Shown here: positions 47,412 through 58,225 of the stretch, piece by piece
Layout: the number at the start of each line of letters is the position of its first letter
How positions within the stretch are numbered: the stretch's first letter is position 1
DNA from: Trileptium ribeirensis
Taxonomy: Eukaryota > Nematoda > Enoplea > Enoplida > Thoracostomopsidae
Direction: 5' to 3'
DNA length: 64,000 nt
Assembly: GCA_030248225.1 (NCBI GenBank)
Contig: JASANE010029368.1
Coordinates: 1-64,000, forward strand
Notes under the pieces: generated by a model
What the model saw: the letters and a program-made list of their open reading frames with translations, nothing else
Databases searched by the model: none
Told to the model about the DNA's origin: nothing
Program-made: the position numbers and the translations under genes

Positions 47412-47870
47412 TCATGTATCAGTTGATACTGCAGCGTTTGTTTGTATTTTAAGTTCATGGTTTTGAGAGATTTGCGATAAACAATCTGCATTATTGTGAT
47501 TAGGGCCTGGCCTGTGGTCTATTGTAAAATCGTGTGCCTTAAGAGCTAACGACCATCTTAATAAGCGTGGCGATGTATCCTTCATTGACATTAGCCAACA
47601 TAGTGGATTATGGTCAGTTTGCACAGTAAATCTTCGGCCATGTAGATTAGGTCTAAAGCACTGAATACCCCACCTATTTGCTAAACATTTTTTCTATGGT
47701 AACATAATTTTGCTCAGAAGCTGATATCTGTCTGGTAGCGTAGGCAACAATATGCTCTTTATTATTATTATTGTTCTGGCTTAAAATTGGGCCTATGGCA
47801 TGCTTGCTTGCATCAGTTTGAAGGATGAAAGGTTTCTCGACATCAGGTATTTTCAATATAGGATCAAATG
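47412..47870 (-). pseudogene. RNase H domain, degenerate
   Basis: Two open pieces on minus. FILQTDASKHAIGPILSQ and VAYATRQISASEQNY are at 47674-47856. MQTDHNPLCWLM and DFTIDHRPGPNHNNADCLS are at 47412-47624. These are the standard Ty3/gypsy RNase H motifs, separated by a stop and frame change. Confidence 0.9.
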
Positions 47871-48039
47871 TAAGTAATTACTTTAGAGTACTGAATGATA
47901 ATTGACATTGTTTTGTCCTCAAAAAAGATAATTTTGCGTGTTAAACAGTTTAGATGATACTCTAACTGTGCGAAATTTTTTATAAACTTACGATAGTATG
48001 AAGCCAAACCTAAGAAATGCTTAACCTACATTACGTCAA

Positions 48040-48964
48040 TAGGTATAGAAAAAATTTTAACTTTATCAGTTTTTGAAGGGTCTAACCTAACACCATGTTG
48101 AGTTATAATATGACCCAAGTATAAAATTTCCTGTTTCAAGAAATTACATTTTGAAGCATTTAATTTTAGGTTTTTAGATTTTAATCGCTCAAATACAAGG
48201 CGTAGATTTTGCTGGTGTTTCTCTCAAACGTTTTTCCAAATTCAATGATGTCATTTAAGTATACTAAACATTTCGAGTACAATAGACCCTTAAGCGTTAT
48301 TTTCATTAGTCTCTGAAAAGTTACTGGGGCATTTGTAAGTCCAAACGACATGACAGTGAATTGATATTCATGTGATATAAAAGCGGTTTTAGCTCTATCG
48401 TCAGTATTCAACGGAACTTTCCAATATCCAGAACATAAGTCTTGAGATGAAAAGTGCTTAGCAGTGCCCAAGACATCTAAAGTATCATCTATTCTGGGTA
48501 ACGGATATGTGCCCTTTTCGGTTATTTTGTTGAGAGCTCTAAAATCAATGCAAAAACGAACTGACCCATTCTTTTTGCTAACTAGAACAATAGAAGATGA
48601 CCAAGGACTATTTGATGGTTCAATGATGTGTTTTTAGCATGTTTTGTATTTCGCGTGTAATAGTGTCTTTTTCTGTCATGGACCTCCTGTAGACACGTTT
48701 TCTTATAGGTGGATGGTTACCTGTGTCAATATTATGTTCTAATATTGCTACTTTTCCAAGGTCACTGTTGTTTTTCGCAAAAATGGAATGATATTCTACA
48801 AGTAAATTAGACAGCGGATTTCGTTCGTCGCTATTCAAAGTCGTAAAGTTAACGTTCAATTCCGTTAATAGATCATTTTTGTTCTTGTAAGTGGATGGGC
48901 AAAGTTTCTGCGCAGAATAGTTATCAGTACTCTTTGCTTCATAAACATGATCTATTGATTGCAA
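48040..48964 (-). pseudogene. Reverse transcriptase domain, degenerate
   Basis: The N-terminal lead (FAKNNSDLGKVAILEHNIDT) is at 48620-48964. The fingers and palm follow at 48181-48600: KHFSSQDLCSGYWKVPL, VMSFGLTNAPVTFQRLM, then YLNDII. The catalytic YLDD reads YLND, so polymerase activity is expected to be lost. Confidence 0.92.
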
Positions 48965-48969
48965 GTTTC

Positions 48970-49748
48970 CTAATATGCTACTTTTAGTATTTCCACTGTA
49001 TGACTCAAACTGTTTATAAGCACGACCGGTATAAAAAAATTACATATATTGCAAATGCTATCAGCAGCTAAAACGTAGTTGCTGTTATCACTGTCAACAT
49101 ATGATACTGGCATCGGCGTAAACAGAACGTCGGTTCCATTTCTAATATATTGTGAACTTTTATCCGGAACAAAAATATTATCCATGCAGAGTCGTTGTTG
49201 AAACGGAGGTATAGTTTGAGTGATTGCAACAACTACACTAACCGCCGTATTTTGATTTAGAAACGGTATATTTTGCTTTTCAATTTGTGTAAAACCTTCC
49301 GTAAAATTCAGTATACCGGATTTTAAAATGTCGTACCTATTAAACACTTATGATAAGCATTGTGAATAATATCAAATTTTGCTTTACGAAGTAATGTAAA
49401 CAGCTGAAGTTCTAAATATACGGTGTCAATAGCATTTAGTGGTTGACCAACGATGGATATCAATGCTGGATTTAGTAATGAAGTAATTAATTTTAAATTT
49501 TTGTTTGTTTTGCACAAATTTAACCAAAAATTTTCGCTACATATATTTGCTTGGGAACCAGAATCACATAATATGTTAACTGAAATACCGTTGATTGATG
49601 ACTTTATAAAAAGCAGTTTTTGCAAATTGTTAGCATTGTTAACTAAATTTTTATGGCTTGAAAACGAGTGCTTAAAATAGTTAAAATTATTGAGAGCAGT
49701 TCTACATTTATTGCCTTGCGAGGTTAAGCGGGGAGCCATACCTTTCAC
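48970..49748 (-). pseudogene. Aspartic protease and linker, degenerate
   Basis: ISVNILCDSGSQANICS at about 49560-49600 carries the retroviral-type aspartic protease signature (DSG in place of DTG/DSG). Frames at 49323-49748 and 48970-49347 together cover protease and the linker to RT. Confidence 0.75.
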
Positions 49749-50842
49749 TGAGGCATCCCCGGAGGGTTTCCTCTTTGGTTAAATTTTCTAGGACTTAAGG
49801 GCGATTGGAAAGACTGGTTTCTAAGACTTGGTTGAATATTTGCTCGACATTGATTTGTAAAATGATTATTTCTTCCACATATATTACAATGACGCTGCTG
49901 CGAGCATGGGTAAATCTGTATGCCCTGATTAACTAGTGTATTAACATTTTGTGTTAGTTGGTTAACTTGAACAGTAAGTTGATCAAATTTTCCATCATGG
50001 CTAGAGACCGCTATTTGAGTTTTATCAACTTTTTCACGTAGGCGGTCTATCGCCGAACCGTGCCTAGAAAACGCTACAGATTTAGGAGTAGCGCTGCAAC
50101 GATTTACGAGTAGATTCAAGGACATTGGTTAACTTGGTTATTGCCTGTTGAAGCAGAGTTTTGATTTGAACTAACATTTTGGTTTTGGCAAAAGTATGGA
50201 GCTTACTAATTTATTTTTGAGCTGTTTTCTGACGCTTAGCGATTTCAACAGCTCTTTAAAAAGTAATATTTTCAACGCGATTTTGTAGAAATGTTTGTTA
50301 GTATTGTGGAAACAATCGATATACAAAATGTTTGACTTTGGTATCTGCGATTTCAGTTTCAGAGGAGTTGGGATAAGTCTTTTTACCTAATTTAGTAATA
50401 GCATTAGCGAAATCATCTATAGATTCATGAGGAAATCGAGATCTGGCATTTACTTCGCTCCACCCTAGACCACCTTCATTTACGAGAGTAAATTTTCTGA
50501 TTATTTTGTCTTGTATTTGGTGAAGGGATAAGTTATAATCAAGAGTTTCGTAAAATTCTTCTGCTATAGAATCAAAAGGGCGGGTAAAATTTGGCGTTGC
50601 CGCTGTTCTGAACAGCCATTGGCAACAGATCTTCGAGAAAAATCTTTAAACCAAATAGTGACGTTTTGTGCTTTATTAATACCAGAAAATGTGTCCGGAG
50701 TTTTGACAAGCTTCTATGTCCCAATAGCATGGTTCATTTGCTGAGAAGTTTCAGGTTTTTCAGCTGTCATACTTTGATCTGAAAGTGAAGATTTTGGTGG
50801 TACGTCTAAATTCACGTAATCTTTGTTTGATCTCAACTGCAT
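49745..50842 (-). pseudogene. Gag, degenerate
   Basis: An ATG at 50842 starts MQLRSNKDYVNLDVPPKSSL, interrupted by a TAG after about 42 codons and a later frameshift. The capsid-like part is read in pieces (DTFSGINKAQNVTIWFKDF, then FYETLDYNLSL, SIDDFANAI). Nucleocapsid has one CCHC zinc knuckle, CNICGRNNHFTNQC. Confidence 0.85.
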
Positions 50843-51269
50843 GAAACTAAAATCAAGTAATAAAAAATCAGTAGTGCCCGTATGTTTCGTAAAAATCGCA
50901 ATGAGAGTCTATTTCTAAGCTAACTTTACCTAATTGTTGTGGAAGGATGCGAACCACTAAACTGTTATTCTGATTGCCGCAATACAATTCGACTTCAAGA
51001 GAATTTGAAATCGTTTATATGAAAGCAAACTGATTGCTCTTAGATTAAGGTATTCACCAGTAACGTTAATCGACCAACTGTTACGAAAAACCACGAATAT
51101 TTGTGAACGAAATTGTTTGGAATGAAGAAGTCGTAGTCTACATCGAAAGGGTTAACGCTGATATAGCTAAAGTTCCATTATCATTGAATTGAAAAGTTTG
51201 TTGGAACTTGGAAGTACTGCGACTATCGATTAGTGCGTGTTTGTATGATACTGTTTGTTACTTCTCGAT

Positions 51270-51287
51270 TCCCCACGCAAGGCGCCA
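51270..51287 (-). promoter_or_regulatory. Primer-binding site, tRNA-Lys-like
   Basis: On minus, TGGCGCCTTGCGTGGGGA starts 4 nt inside the 5' LTR. It would pair with a tRNA 3' end reading TCCCCACGCAAGGCGCCA, similar to metazoan tRNA-Lys (CCCCACGTTGGGCGCCA) with a few acceptor-stem differences. Confidence 0.75.
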
Positions 51288-51291
51288 AAAA

Positions 51292-51478
51292 TGTGAGAGT
51301 TATTAGTTAAAAATTTTAAATAGTGATATGAAGTTTATTACAGATAACAGGTAAGCTTGACGGAAGTTATAACCAAATCAAACTAATAATTTCTATTGTA
51401 AATTAGAAACAAAACCGAAATTCAAAATAAGAATAATATACACTTCATAAATTCATTTTTTAAATCAGCTTTGCTACA
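51292..51478 (-). repeat. 5' LTR
   Basis: 187 bp, on minus TGTAGCAAAG...CTCACA. Paired with 44364-44552. The main differences are transitions and one 2-bp indel. Confidence 0.95.
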
Positions 51479-51483
51479 GTATG
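51479..51483. repeat. Target-site duplication GTATG, right copy
   Basis: Matches 44359-44363. Confidence 0.92.
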
Positions 51484-51989
51484 ATTAACATGGACCAACA
51501 CTTACCGTTTTAACGACAGTCTTGTCACCGACTGCGTGTCATCAGTACAAATACAAATATACACTAAGTTTACACCTAAACACCATGTTGCACGTCATTT
51601 CTTTGCGTATTGTATTATATTGCCATGGAACAATTTGTCTTATGAGGCTGCCAGCGCATCAAGCCCTCTCTTGTTTAAAACAAGACATCGTAACTTGGTA
51701 ATGCCAAATGTCCTGTAGATGTTCGCTCTCGCTGTGCTTTGGAATTGTAGGTAATCCTATCATGCGATAATATGCGGCATTACGCCACGCGTTCAACCAC
51801 CAACTTTCAGTTTCAAACATGCTTCATGTAGTTGCATGCCCAAGAGACGTTACATAGGTAAGTCATAGCTAAAAAGTATTAATTTGGGATCATTGGTGCA
51901 CATACCGCTTATTGGAGTGAAACGAAAACATTTTGTTGGAATAATCGATTGCTAGATACCATTTTAGAAAAATCTTCGTTTTATTCAAC

Positions 51990-52270
51990 ATTCACAAGCT
52001 GTGTCATTGTGGCAACATTTTTGGAAAAGGTGCTACATAATCTGAGTCGCGTTAGAAAAACTGCTATAAAAACTGTGTCAGTTTTAGAAAACAGCTACAG
52101 AAAGTTTGTCACTTTTCAAAACACTGTTACAGAAACTGTGTTGCTTTTATAAAAACAGCTAGAAAAACTATGTCATTTTAAAAAAACTGCTACAAAACTA
52201 CGTCCCTTTTTAAAAACTGCTGCGGAAACTGTGTCACTAGATAGAAGAACCGCTAGGAAACTGTCACATT
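51990..52270. repeat. Tandem ~40-bp repeat, array A
   Basis: Degenerate units with AACTGCTA(C)A.AAACTGTGTCA(C)TTTT recur about six or seven times. The 67-codon open frame at 51949-52152 is this repeat read through. The reverse-complement family occurs at 56540-56700. Confidence 0.75.
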
Positions 52271-52309
52271 TAGAACGTGCATGCACATAAAGGTTTACAC
52301 CCCTGAGGT

Positions 52310-52590
52310 CGAAACATTCCCCTTCCCTGTACATGAAGCCTACCATCCCCCCCCGACAGGTCGCAAATTCCCACCCGGCGGCACCGCGGGCGCTGAACCC
52401 CTAAGAGTTATAGGGCGCCGCACCCCTTCTCCCCCCCACACCCAGGGCGCCGGCCTGACCCAGTTTCAGGAGACCAAAGGCCTCTGATCCCCCACCGCCC
52501 TGCCTCCCCCTCCCCCGCTACGTACGGCCTCTGATTGAAGAGCAAAAAGGCCCAATCCCCCAACACGAGCCCCCCCCCAAACCGCCTACA
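52310..52590. repeat. GC-rich low-complexity patch
   Basis: Poly-C-rich sequence (CCCCCCCCGACAGG, CCTCCCCCTCCCCCGC) with no exon structure. Similar in composition to the patches at 7.7 and 13.6 kb. Confidence 0.5.
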
Positions 52591-52599
52591 TGATTTAGA

Positions 52600-54590
52600 A
52601 AAAAGCATTTAACTGATGTCTTTCGTCAAGCGATGTGTTTAGCTGGTGAAATTGTTTCAAAAAATAGATTACGTGACCAAATAGCAAAAAATTGTCAGCA
52701 CTATCATTCAAGTGAGGAGGTTACGAATCATCTTTAGAAGTTGAGCCCAAAAATACCAAAATAAGTGCTGTAACACAGAATTAACGAGTTTCATTTAACG
52801 GAGGGCAAACCGAAAATGAGGCAAACCAACCTATTTTTTTAAACCCACCATCCAAAATATGTCTACGTTAAAGAAACTCTTCCGCAAGAAGAGGTGGTGT
52901 AGAAGCTATTTATAGTTGAGCACAAAATACCAAAATAATGGCATAACGCGGAGAACAAGTGAATAACAGAAGGCAGACAAAATGAGTAACCAACTATTCT
53001 AACGCCCTCTTGCCCCGAAAGCCCGGTCATCCGAAAGAAATGGCTAAGAAAAAATTTTAGATACCACTCAGATACTAATCGTAGTACTATTTGCATTGTC
53101 GAGTTTTTGACAAAAGAATGCTGGCGCTACATACAAGCCCGAATTAACATAATTGCGAACAGCATACGAAAAATACTCATAGCTATCTGTTAGCTTTTGC
53201 TTGCTTCCTTATAAAATGCCCATATGACAAACCATTTTTAACACAACATTGCATAATTAGCATGTGAGTTCACACGATTTTAACAGTGTACACCAAAGTG
53301 TTAAAACATTCAGTTTTATATGCCTTGTAAATGATAGATCGTGACATTATTTTTTCGAAAACTATGTAAAATTGCGGAGGCTTATTATAGTTGTTATGTG
53401 AACCAGGCCGTATGGCACTAATTGCGCCTTACAAGTTTTGCGTAATGATGTTGAGAAATTGGGTTCATATGCTTAGTAAGGGGAAGACAGTAATGTTACA
53501 ATCAAGAGCAGGACGTGTCATTTAGTGTTGAGCCAGCAATAGTTGTGTTCGGTTTCGAAGTGATTCGACCGGCAACGGACCAGTACCACCTAAAACATTG
53601 GAACCTCTGCCTTTCAGTTGCATGGATCATGAAGCGCTAAGTCCAAATAAAGTTGTTTCGCGCCGCTGTCTTGGGGCTGTCAAAACTAATGTATTCTCGT
53701 GGTCAGATTTGGCAAGAAACTGTTATATCTGGTTATGGGTTAATTTGACCGCGTGATGGCGAGTCTTTTCTCGTACTGTTCCACTTAGGATCGCCATATG
53801 TTACATCCACTAAAGGATGGTTTAACACATATTAACATCATTTTTGTTGTTGAACGGAAAAAGTGAAAAATTCATCAACCTGTAATTTGGCTATGAGAAG
53901 CTACACCGACAAACAAAAAATATTTTCACAATTTTTCCACACACCACCATCACGGGAAACTGCACTAACTTAGATCGCTTCGTTTCAATATTGTGTGTGT
54001 AGTAACCTGTCTGATACGCTTTCTGAACCCTTTATACAGCAAGCAATCAAGTAAAGCTTGAGTTAGCGTTATCCTTCAAATGTTGAAGAGCCATTCGATC
54101 GGAGATTCTCGGCGAATATATTTACGATTCGGGTAAATATTGATATGCCATTGTTAACAATGCAAACTTTTAATGTATTGTTACGTTTAGGCTATTAGTT
54201 AAAACCAGCTTTCTGATTTTATATCTTGGAGGCGGTCCAGCCATGGTATCGATTTATGTGTCGTTCTGCTATGGTTGTATATATACGGTAACACTGTTTG
54301 GTCTTTCGGAAATATTTATACCTTAAAGCCGAATAACGACGTGTAAAATATAATGACACACTTTCCGATATGCTAGACTTAATTGATTGAGATTCGCATC
54401 CAAGTCTTTTTATCAATGCATATATGATATATATTTTTATTGTCATCTATTATATATTATCTAAAATACATATTTATTCTGAACAGACCGCAGCTGCATC
54501 AAGTCTGAGAATCATAATGAAATTTCACTGCATCTGCGGAAGAAGCTTTTAACAACTTTTGCACTGTCTAAAAGAGATATATGAATTGTT
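52600..54590. other. No gene recognised
   Basis: AT-rich. Near 53795 the minus strand reads GTAACA-TA-TGGCGATCCTAAGTGG, which looks like an LTR end plus primer site, but no LTR pair or Gag was found. Confidence 0.3.
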
Positions 54591-54599
54591 TCGTTCACG

Positions 54600-55800
54600 T
54601 TGACAAACTGGACGCCTGTTGAATGCATTTACAACAGCAATAGCTGCGCTAAAGCATTCAAAAAACTACCCGCTTCAATCGAATCACGCAGTTGCATCAA
54701 TTTGTTGATGGTAAATGCCATACCAATCAATAACTCGCATGCCATTTGCACCAATTACAACGCATCGCGCCCAATTGTAGATGCTGGTAATGAAGCGTTG
54801 CAAAGCAGAAGCTTGCTAGTGCCTAATTTCGTCCGCGCATTTCAAAGTTTGTGTGGTAGAACGCCAAACATGATGAATGATGCACCAATCATATGTTTAC
54901 ACTTTGGAAATAATCGTGTATTGGTGTAGCTAATGCCGCCTGTAACGATAAGAGTTAAACGAATTGACGGTACAGTAAGATTTGGGCGCTTGTGTAAACA
55001 CGTGCGTGCCACATATAGTCGACAGTAAATATAAACCGAGAAACATAAGCTGATACTTAAATGCAAAAGATTACTGTTACCCACGTTATGAACAAAATCC
55101 AGATGATATGGCATTAAGCAATATCTAAGCTACACTCTGTATGCATTAGATGGAGCCGATAGCTGTTTCGCCGCTGTCGGTTTCGTTCGATATGTAAGCT
55201 GCTTTCGGGGCTGCGTGGAATAGATTATGCATTGTCTTACAAGTAAACTATTGCAGCGTAATGTGCATGACGCCCCTAACTGTTTCGTGGATGAGTGTGA
55301 TACGTGCGCCGACAGCAAAAAACTGGTATCCGGAATCATGAACTACGCCGATAATATTGAAGAAGTGCTATCACGGTGATCATCTCTGGATACTGCGGCA
55401 AAACGTTGTTGATCGTTTTGCAGCAGCCGATTTTATACAGCCATTATTGCAGACGGCTGTTTTCCAGACCGTTTTTCGGCAATTTTACCGTTATCCGAAC
55501 TCGCGGCCGCGCAAAACTCGCACCCGCAGCAGCCAGACGCGCAGACAAAAATCAGCTGGTGCCGACGCTGCTGGGATCGTTGACTCCATTATAAATTCGC
55601 CGTCTTTTTCTGTTGGCGAAGAACCCGGTAATACTTAGGAATCGTTCAAACAGCTTTAGAATAGACGTTCAGGACGTTCAAAGATCGCTGACGAGAGGTG
55701 AAGAGGTGTTGTATGCATGGTGTTATGCCGATGCAATGCGCGTATTCCTAGCAGCCCCGGCGAGGAAATCGCGCTTCTTTGACCGAAAAACCGCGTAATG
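54600..55800. other. Decayed coding-like sequence, unrecognised
   Basis: Higher GC and broken frames. On minus at about 54650-54800 a frame reads VQMACELLIGMAFTINKLMQ and RDSIEAGSFLNALAQLLL between stops. On plus at about 55255-55375 another reads NVHDAPNCFVDECDTCADSK and MNYADNIEEVLSR. They look like protein-coding sequence under decay but resemble no family I can name. Confidence 0.3.
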
Positions 55801-56539
55801 GGTTTCAACGATTTACGTTGACCTTCAGTTTTTGAACGGTAACATGCGGTTTCACTATATGGCAATCGCACTGACCTAAAAAAGCGGAAGCTTTATCAAC
55901 AGTAATGCCATAATTGCCATATAATCCATGTTCATCATCACCGATTCATCAGATACATCGCTGGAATTTTTTTAAGGGGCGCCAGGATTGCTTTATCAGC
56001 GCATGCATTCGCGTCGGGTACATCAAAGGGCATCAGCGTTCAGTCATTGCTCGCCGAGGAGACACAGCTCCCTTCACTACGCCTTTCATAACGGGATATT
56101 TACGGATACTACCGATGGGCACAAGTGTTAATACTTGATTCACAACTGCTAAGACAGGTTCACTTTGCCTTTGTTTTTTGTCTTTTGTTGTTTGTAAACT
56201 GACGAGAAGGGACGCATTCACAAGTGGCGCTATTTGTAACAGTTTTGTTTATAATTAGCAAACTTGTGTACCAATGTTTGCAAAAACAACATAGTTTTAG
56301 TCACAGTTTTAAATCATATATGCTCAAGCCAAGGTTGCATCCTGATTGGCGACTTGAGGAAGGAGTCAGCCTTTAAGAGCGGTCAGTCGGTTTTCTGGAG
56401 AAGGAGTTAAGCACCTTGTAGTATCATAGGCTTCAGTCGCTACCGGCGCCGCCGGGAGAGGCGGTTGCACAACTTCAGTTGAAGCATAGCGCTTTAGTAG
56501 CAAGAGTGACATTGCCGGAACAGTGGCTCCTTTATGGTT

Positions 56540-56700
56540 CATATACGTTCAAAATGTAACACAGTTCTTATTAGCAGTTTTTTTAAAGTAACCATTTTTA
56601 ATCACATTTATTTTGAAAAATGACACGTTTTATTAGCAGTTTTTCTAAAAGTGGCACTGTTTGTAGCGATATTTAAAAGTGGCACAAGAATTAGCTTTTT
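56540..56700. repeat. Tandem ~40-bp repeat, array B, inverted relative to array A
   Basis: TTAGCAGTTTTT(T/C)TAAAAGTGGCAC-TGTTTGTAGC-type units, the reverse complement of those at 51990-52270, three or four copies. A partial relative lies at about 56225-56260. Confidence 0.65.
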
Positions 56701-57904
56701 GTAAGGGAAGCTTTTTTCTCTGCTGCATTTGTATAAATGACAATGCACCGGCGGTTATGTTTCTTTTGAAAAAGTTTAATTTTTAGGCTAGTGCCTTTGA
56801 TTGTTTTTTGCAAGTTGCATTTATATAAATGCGCAACATCAAAAACAAAAAACGTGTCTTGCTTAAAAAATGTAATGCTAATAAGAAGACTATTCCAACT
56901 TTCAAACGACAACTATGTTTCCGTTTTTTTGGATCATATAAACTGAGGATATTATGATTGTTTTTTTAGTAAGTTTTGATAATTGCGTAAAACATAAAAA
57001 ACTAAATAAATATATTGGATAAGAAATAGTGCCTTTAGTATTAAATCACGGCAATTTTATTTGCACCAATATCTAGCAGGTAAAACTAATTAACAACTGT
57101 TTAAATAAGCATGGTTTTAAATCAAAAATCTTAGCTTTCTCTCGAATGATAGTTGTGAGCTAACTTGCCACTTTATTACCAACATAAATAAAATAAAAAG
57201 AATAAGTAATAAATCCGAAATAAAAAATAAATCCTAAACCAATAAAGCAAAACATGATTTCCTTTTTACTATTTGTCGTTGGGTGTTGTTTCTGCATAAT
57301 ATTAATGCAAATCTATAAATATACAAGCTTAAGCTTCAAAGTGTGACACCGCAGTTCCGTTGCCTGAAGGAATCGTAGGCTTCTTTAACTGCTAGCATCG
57401 CCGTTAGCCATTAATCCTAAGCTCAAGGCAAGCAATAAAGATTCCAAACTTCGTTTCAACAAATCATTTTTGTCGAAATTTTTAAATTTTCAGCTGGTCT
57501 GTTGTTAAAAAATTGCAGGTTTCTTTAACAATCGCTTCAGTGCCTGATTGTACAATTTACTAAACAAAGATATCAATCGCTCCTGGATAGTAATACTCGC
57601 AAGTAAAAGAAAAATGACGCGTGCATTACAAACCCGAACTAATACAAGTGGTTTTTGCCATTCATCCAACAACGGAGTTATCAAAACTAAAGTGATAGTC
57701 AGTAGCAAAACTTCCTTTTTGTAAGCCAGGGCAAAACTACTTGAGCAAATATGTTTGTTGATTCAACAGGTGTTTCCGCATAACCTTTAATACTATCTGT
57801 AACTAAAGCATCAATCCAAATACATCGCATCAATTTCAAATGACCTTGCTTTGGCTCAAAGGTTTTACTTAAGCCAAGGCCAATAGCGGCACCTTCTTTG
57901 TGTT

Positions 57905-58225
57905 CTAGTAATGATACACTAGCTCTAAACCGGAAGATTGTTCGTTAAATAATACCGAATAATGGTCTGGAGTTATAGCTATGTTTGTATGATGGTTATA
58001 TGGTTGTCTCCAAACTTTTATGCCTTTAACAGTGGCTAATCGGGCGCTTGCATCTTCACCAACTAGATATCTAATGGTCAACTGTGCTTGATGTGAACTG
58101 CACGAATTATTCCTAATAGGTATTGCATCATCAAGATATCCGGATTCATCAATAACGCCAATATCATAGTTCTGGAGAAGCATTTGCATACAAAACCATA
58201 TATAACTAGCCATTTGATAAGACAA
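57905..58225 (-). CDS. Hypothetical ORF, unrecognised
   Basis: 106 codons, ATG at 58225. Balanced composition (for example AQLTIRYLVGEDASARLATV) and unlike random AT-rich frames, suggesting it derives from a real protein, perhaps a beta-rich domain. No signal peptide or known motif. Neighbouring sequence is decayed and shows no partner exons. Confidence 0.3.
   Translation of the reverse strand: MSYQMASYIWFCMQMLLQNYDIGVIDESGYLDDAIPIRNNSCSSHQAQLTIRYLVGEDASARLATVKGIKVWRQPYNHHTNIAITPDHYSVLFNEQSSGLELVYHY

Larger units (their letters stand above)
44364..51478 (-). mobile_element. Full-length Ty3/gypsy LTR retrotransposon with NADAR and SGNH-like cargo
   Basis: 7,115 bp on minus. Order: 5' LTR (51292-51478), primer site, Gag, protease, reverse transcriptase, RNase H, integrase, a NADAR ORF, an SGNH-like ORF, polypurine tract, 3' LTR (44364-44552), with 5-bp duplications GTATG outside. 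RT before integrase defines Ty3/gypsy. The LTRs differ at roughly 17 of 189 positions by eye (about 91% identity), so the insertion is not recent. Gag-pol carries several stops and frameshifts, YLND in place of YLDD in RT, and Tyr in place of the first catalytic Asp of integrase, so this copy cannot move by itself. The two extra ORFs occupy the env position but encode enzymes, not an envelope. Confidence 0.93.

Noticed and set aside
53760..53830. Possible LTR end plus primer site (TGGCGATCCTAAGTGG on minus)
   Set aside because: No matching LTR, Gag or pol was found on either side, and the match is too short alone.
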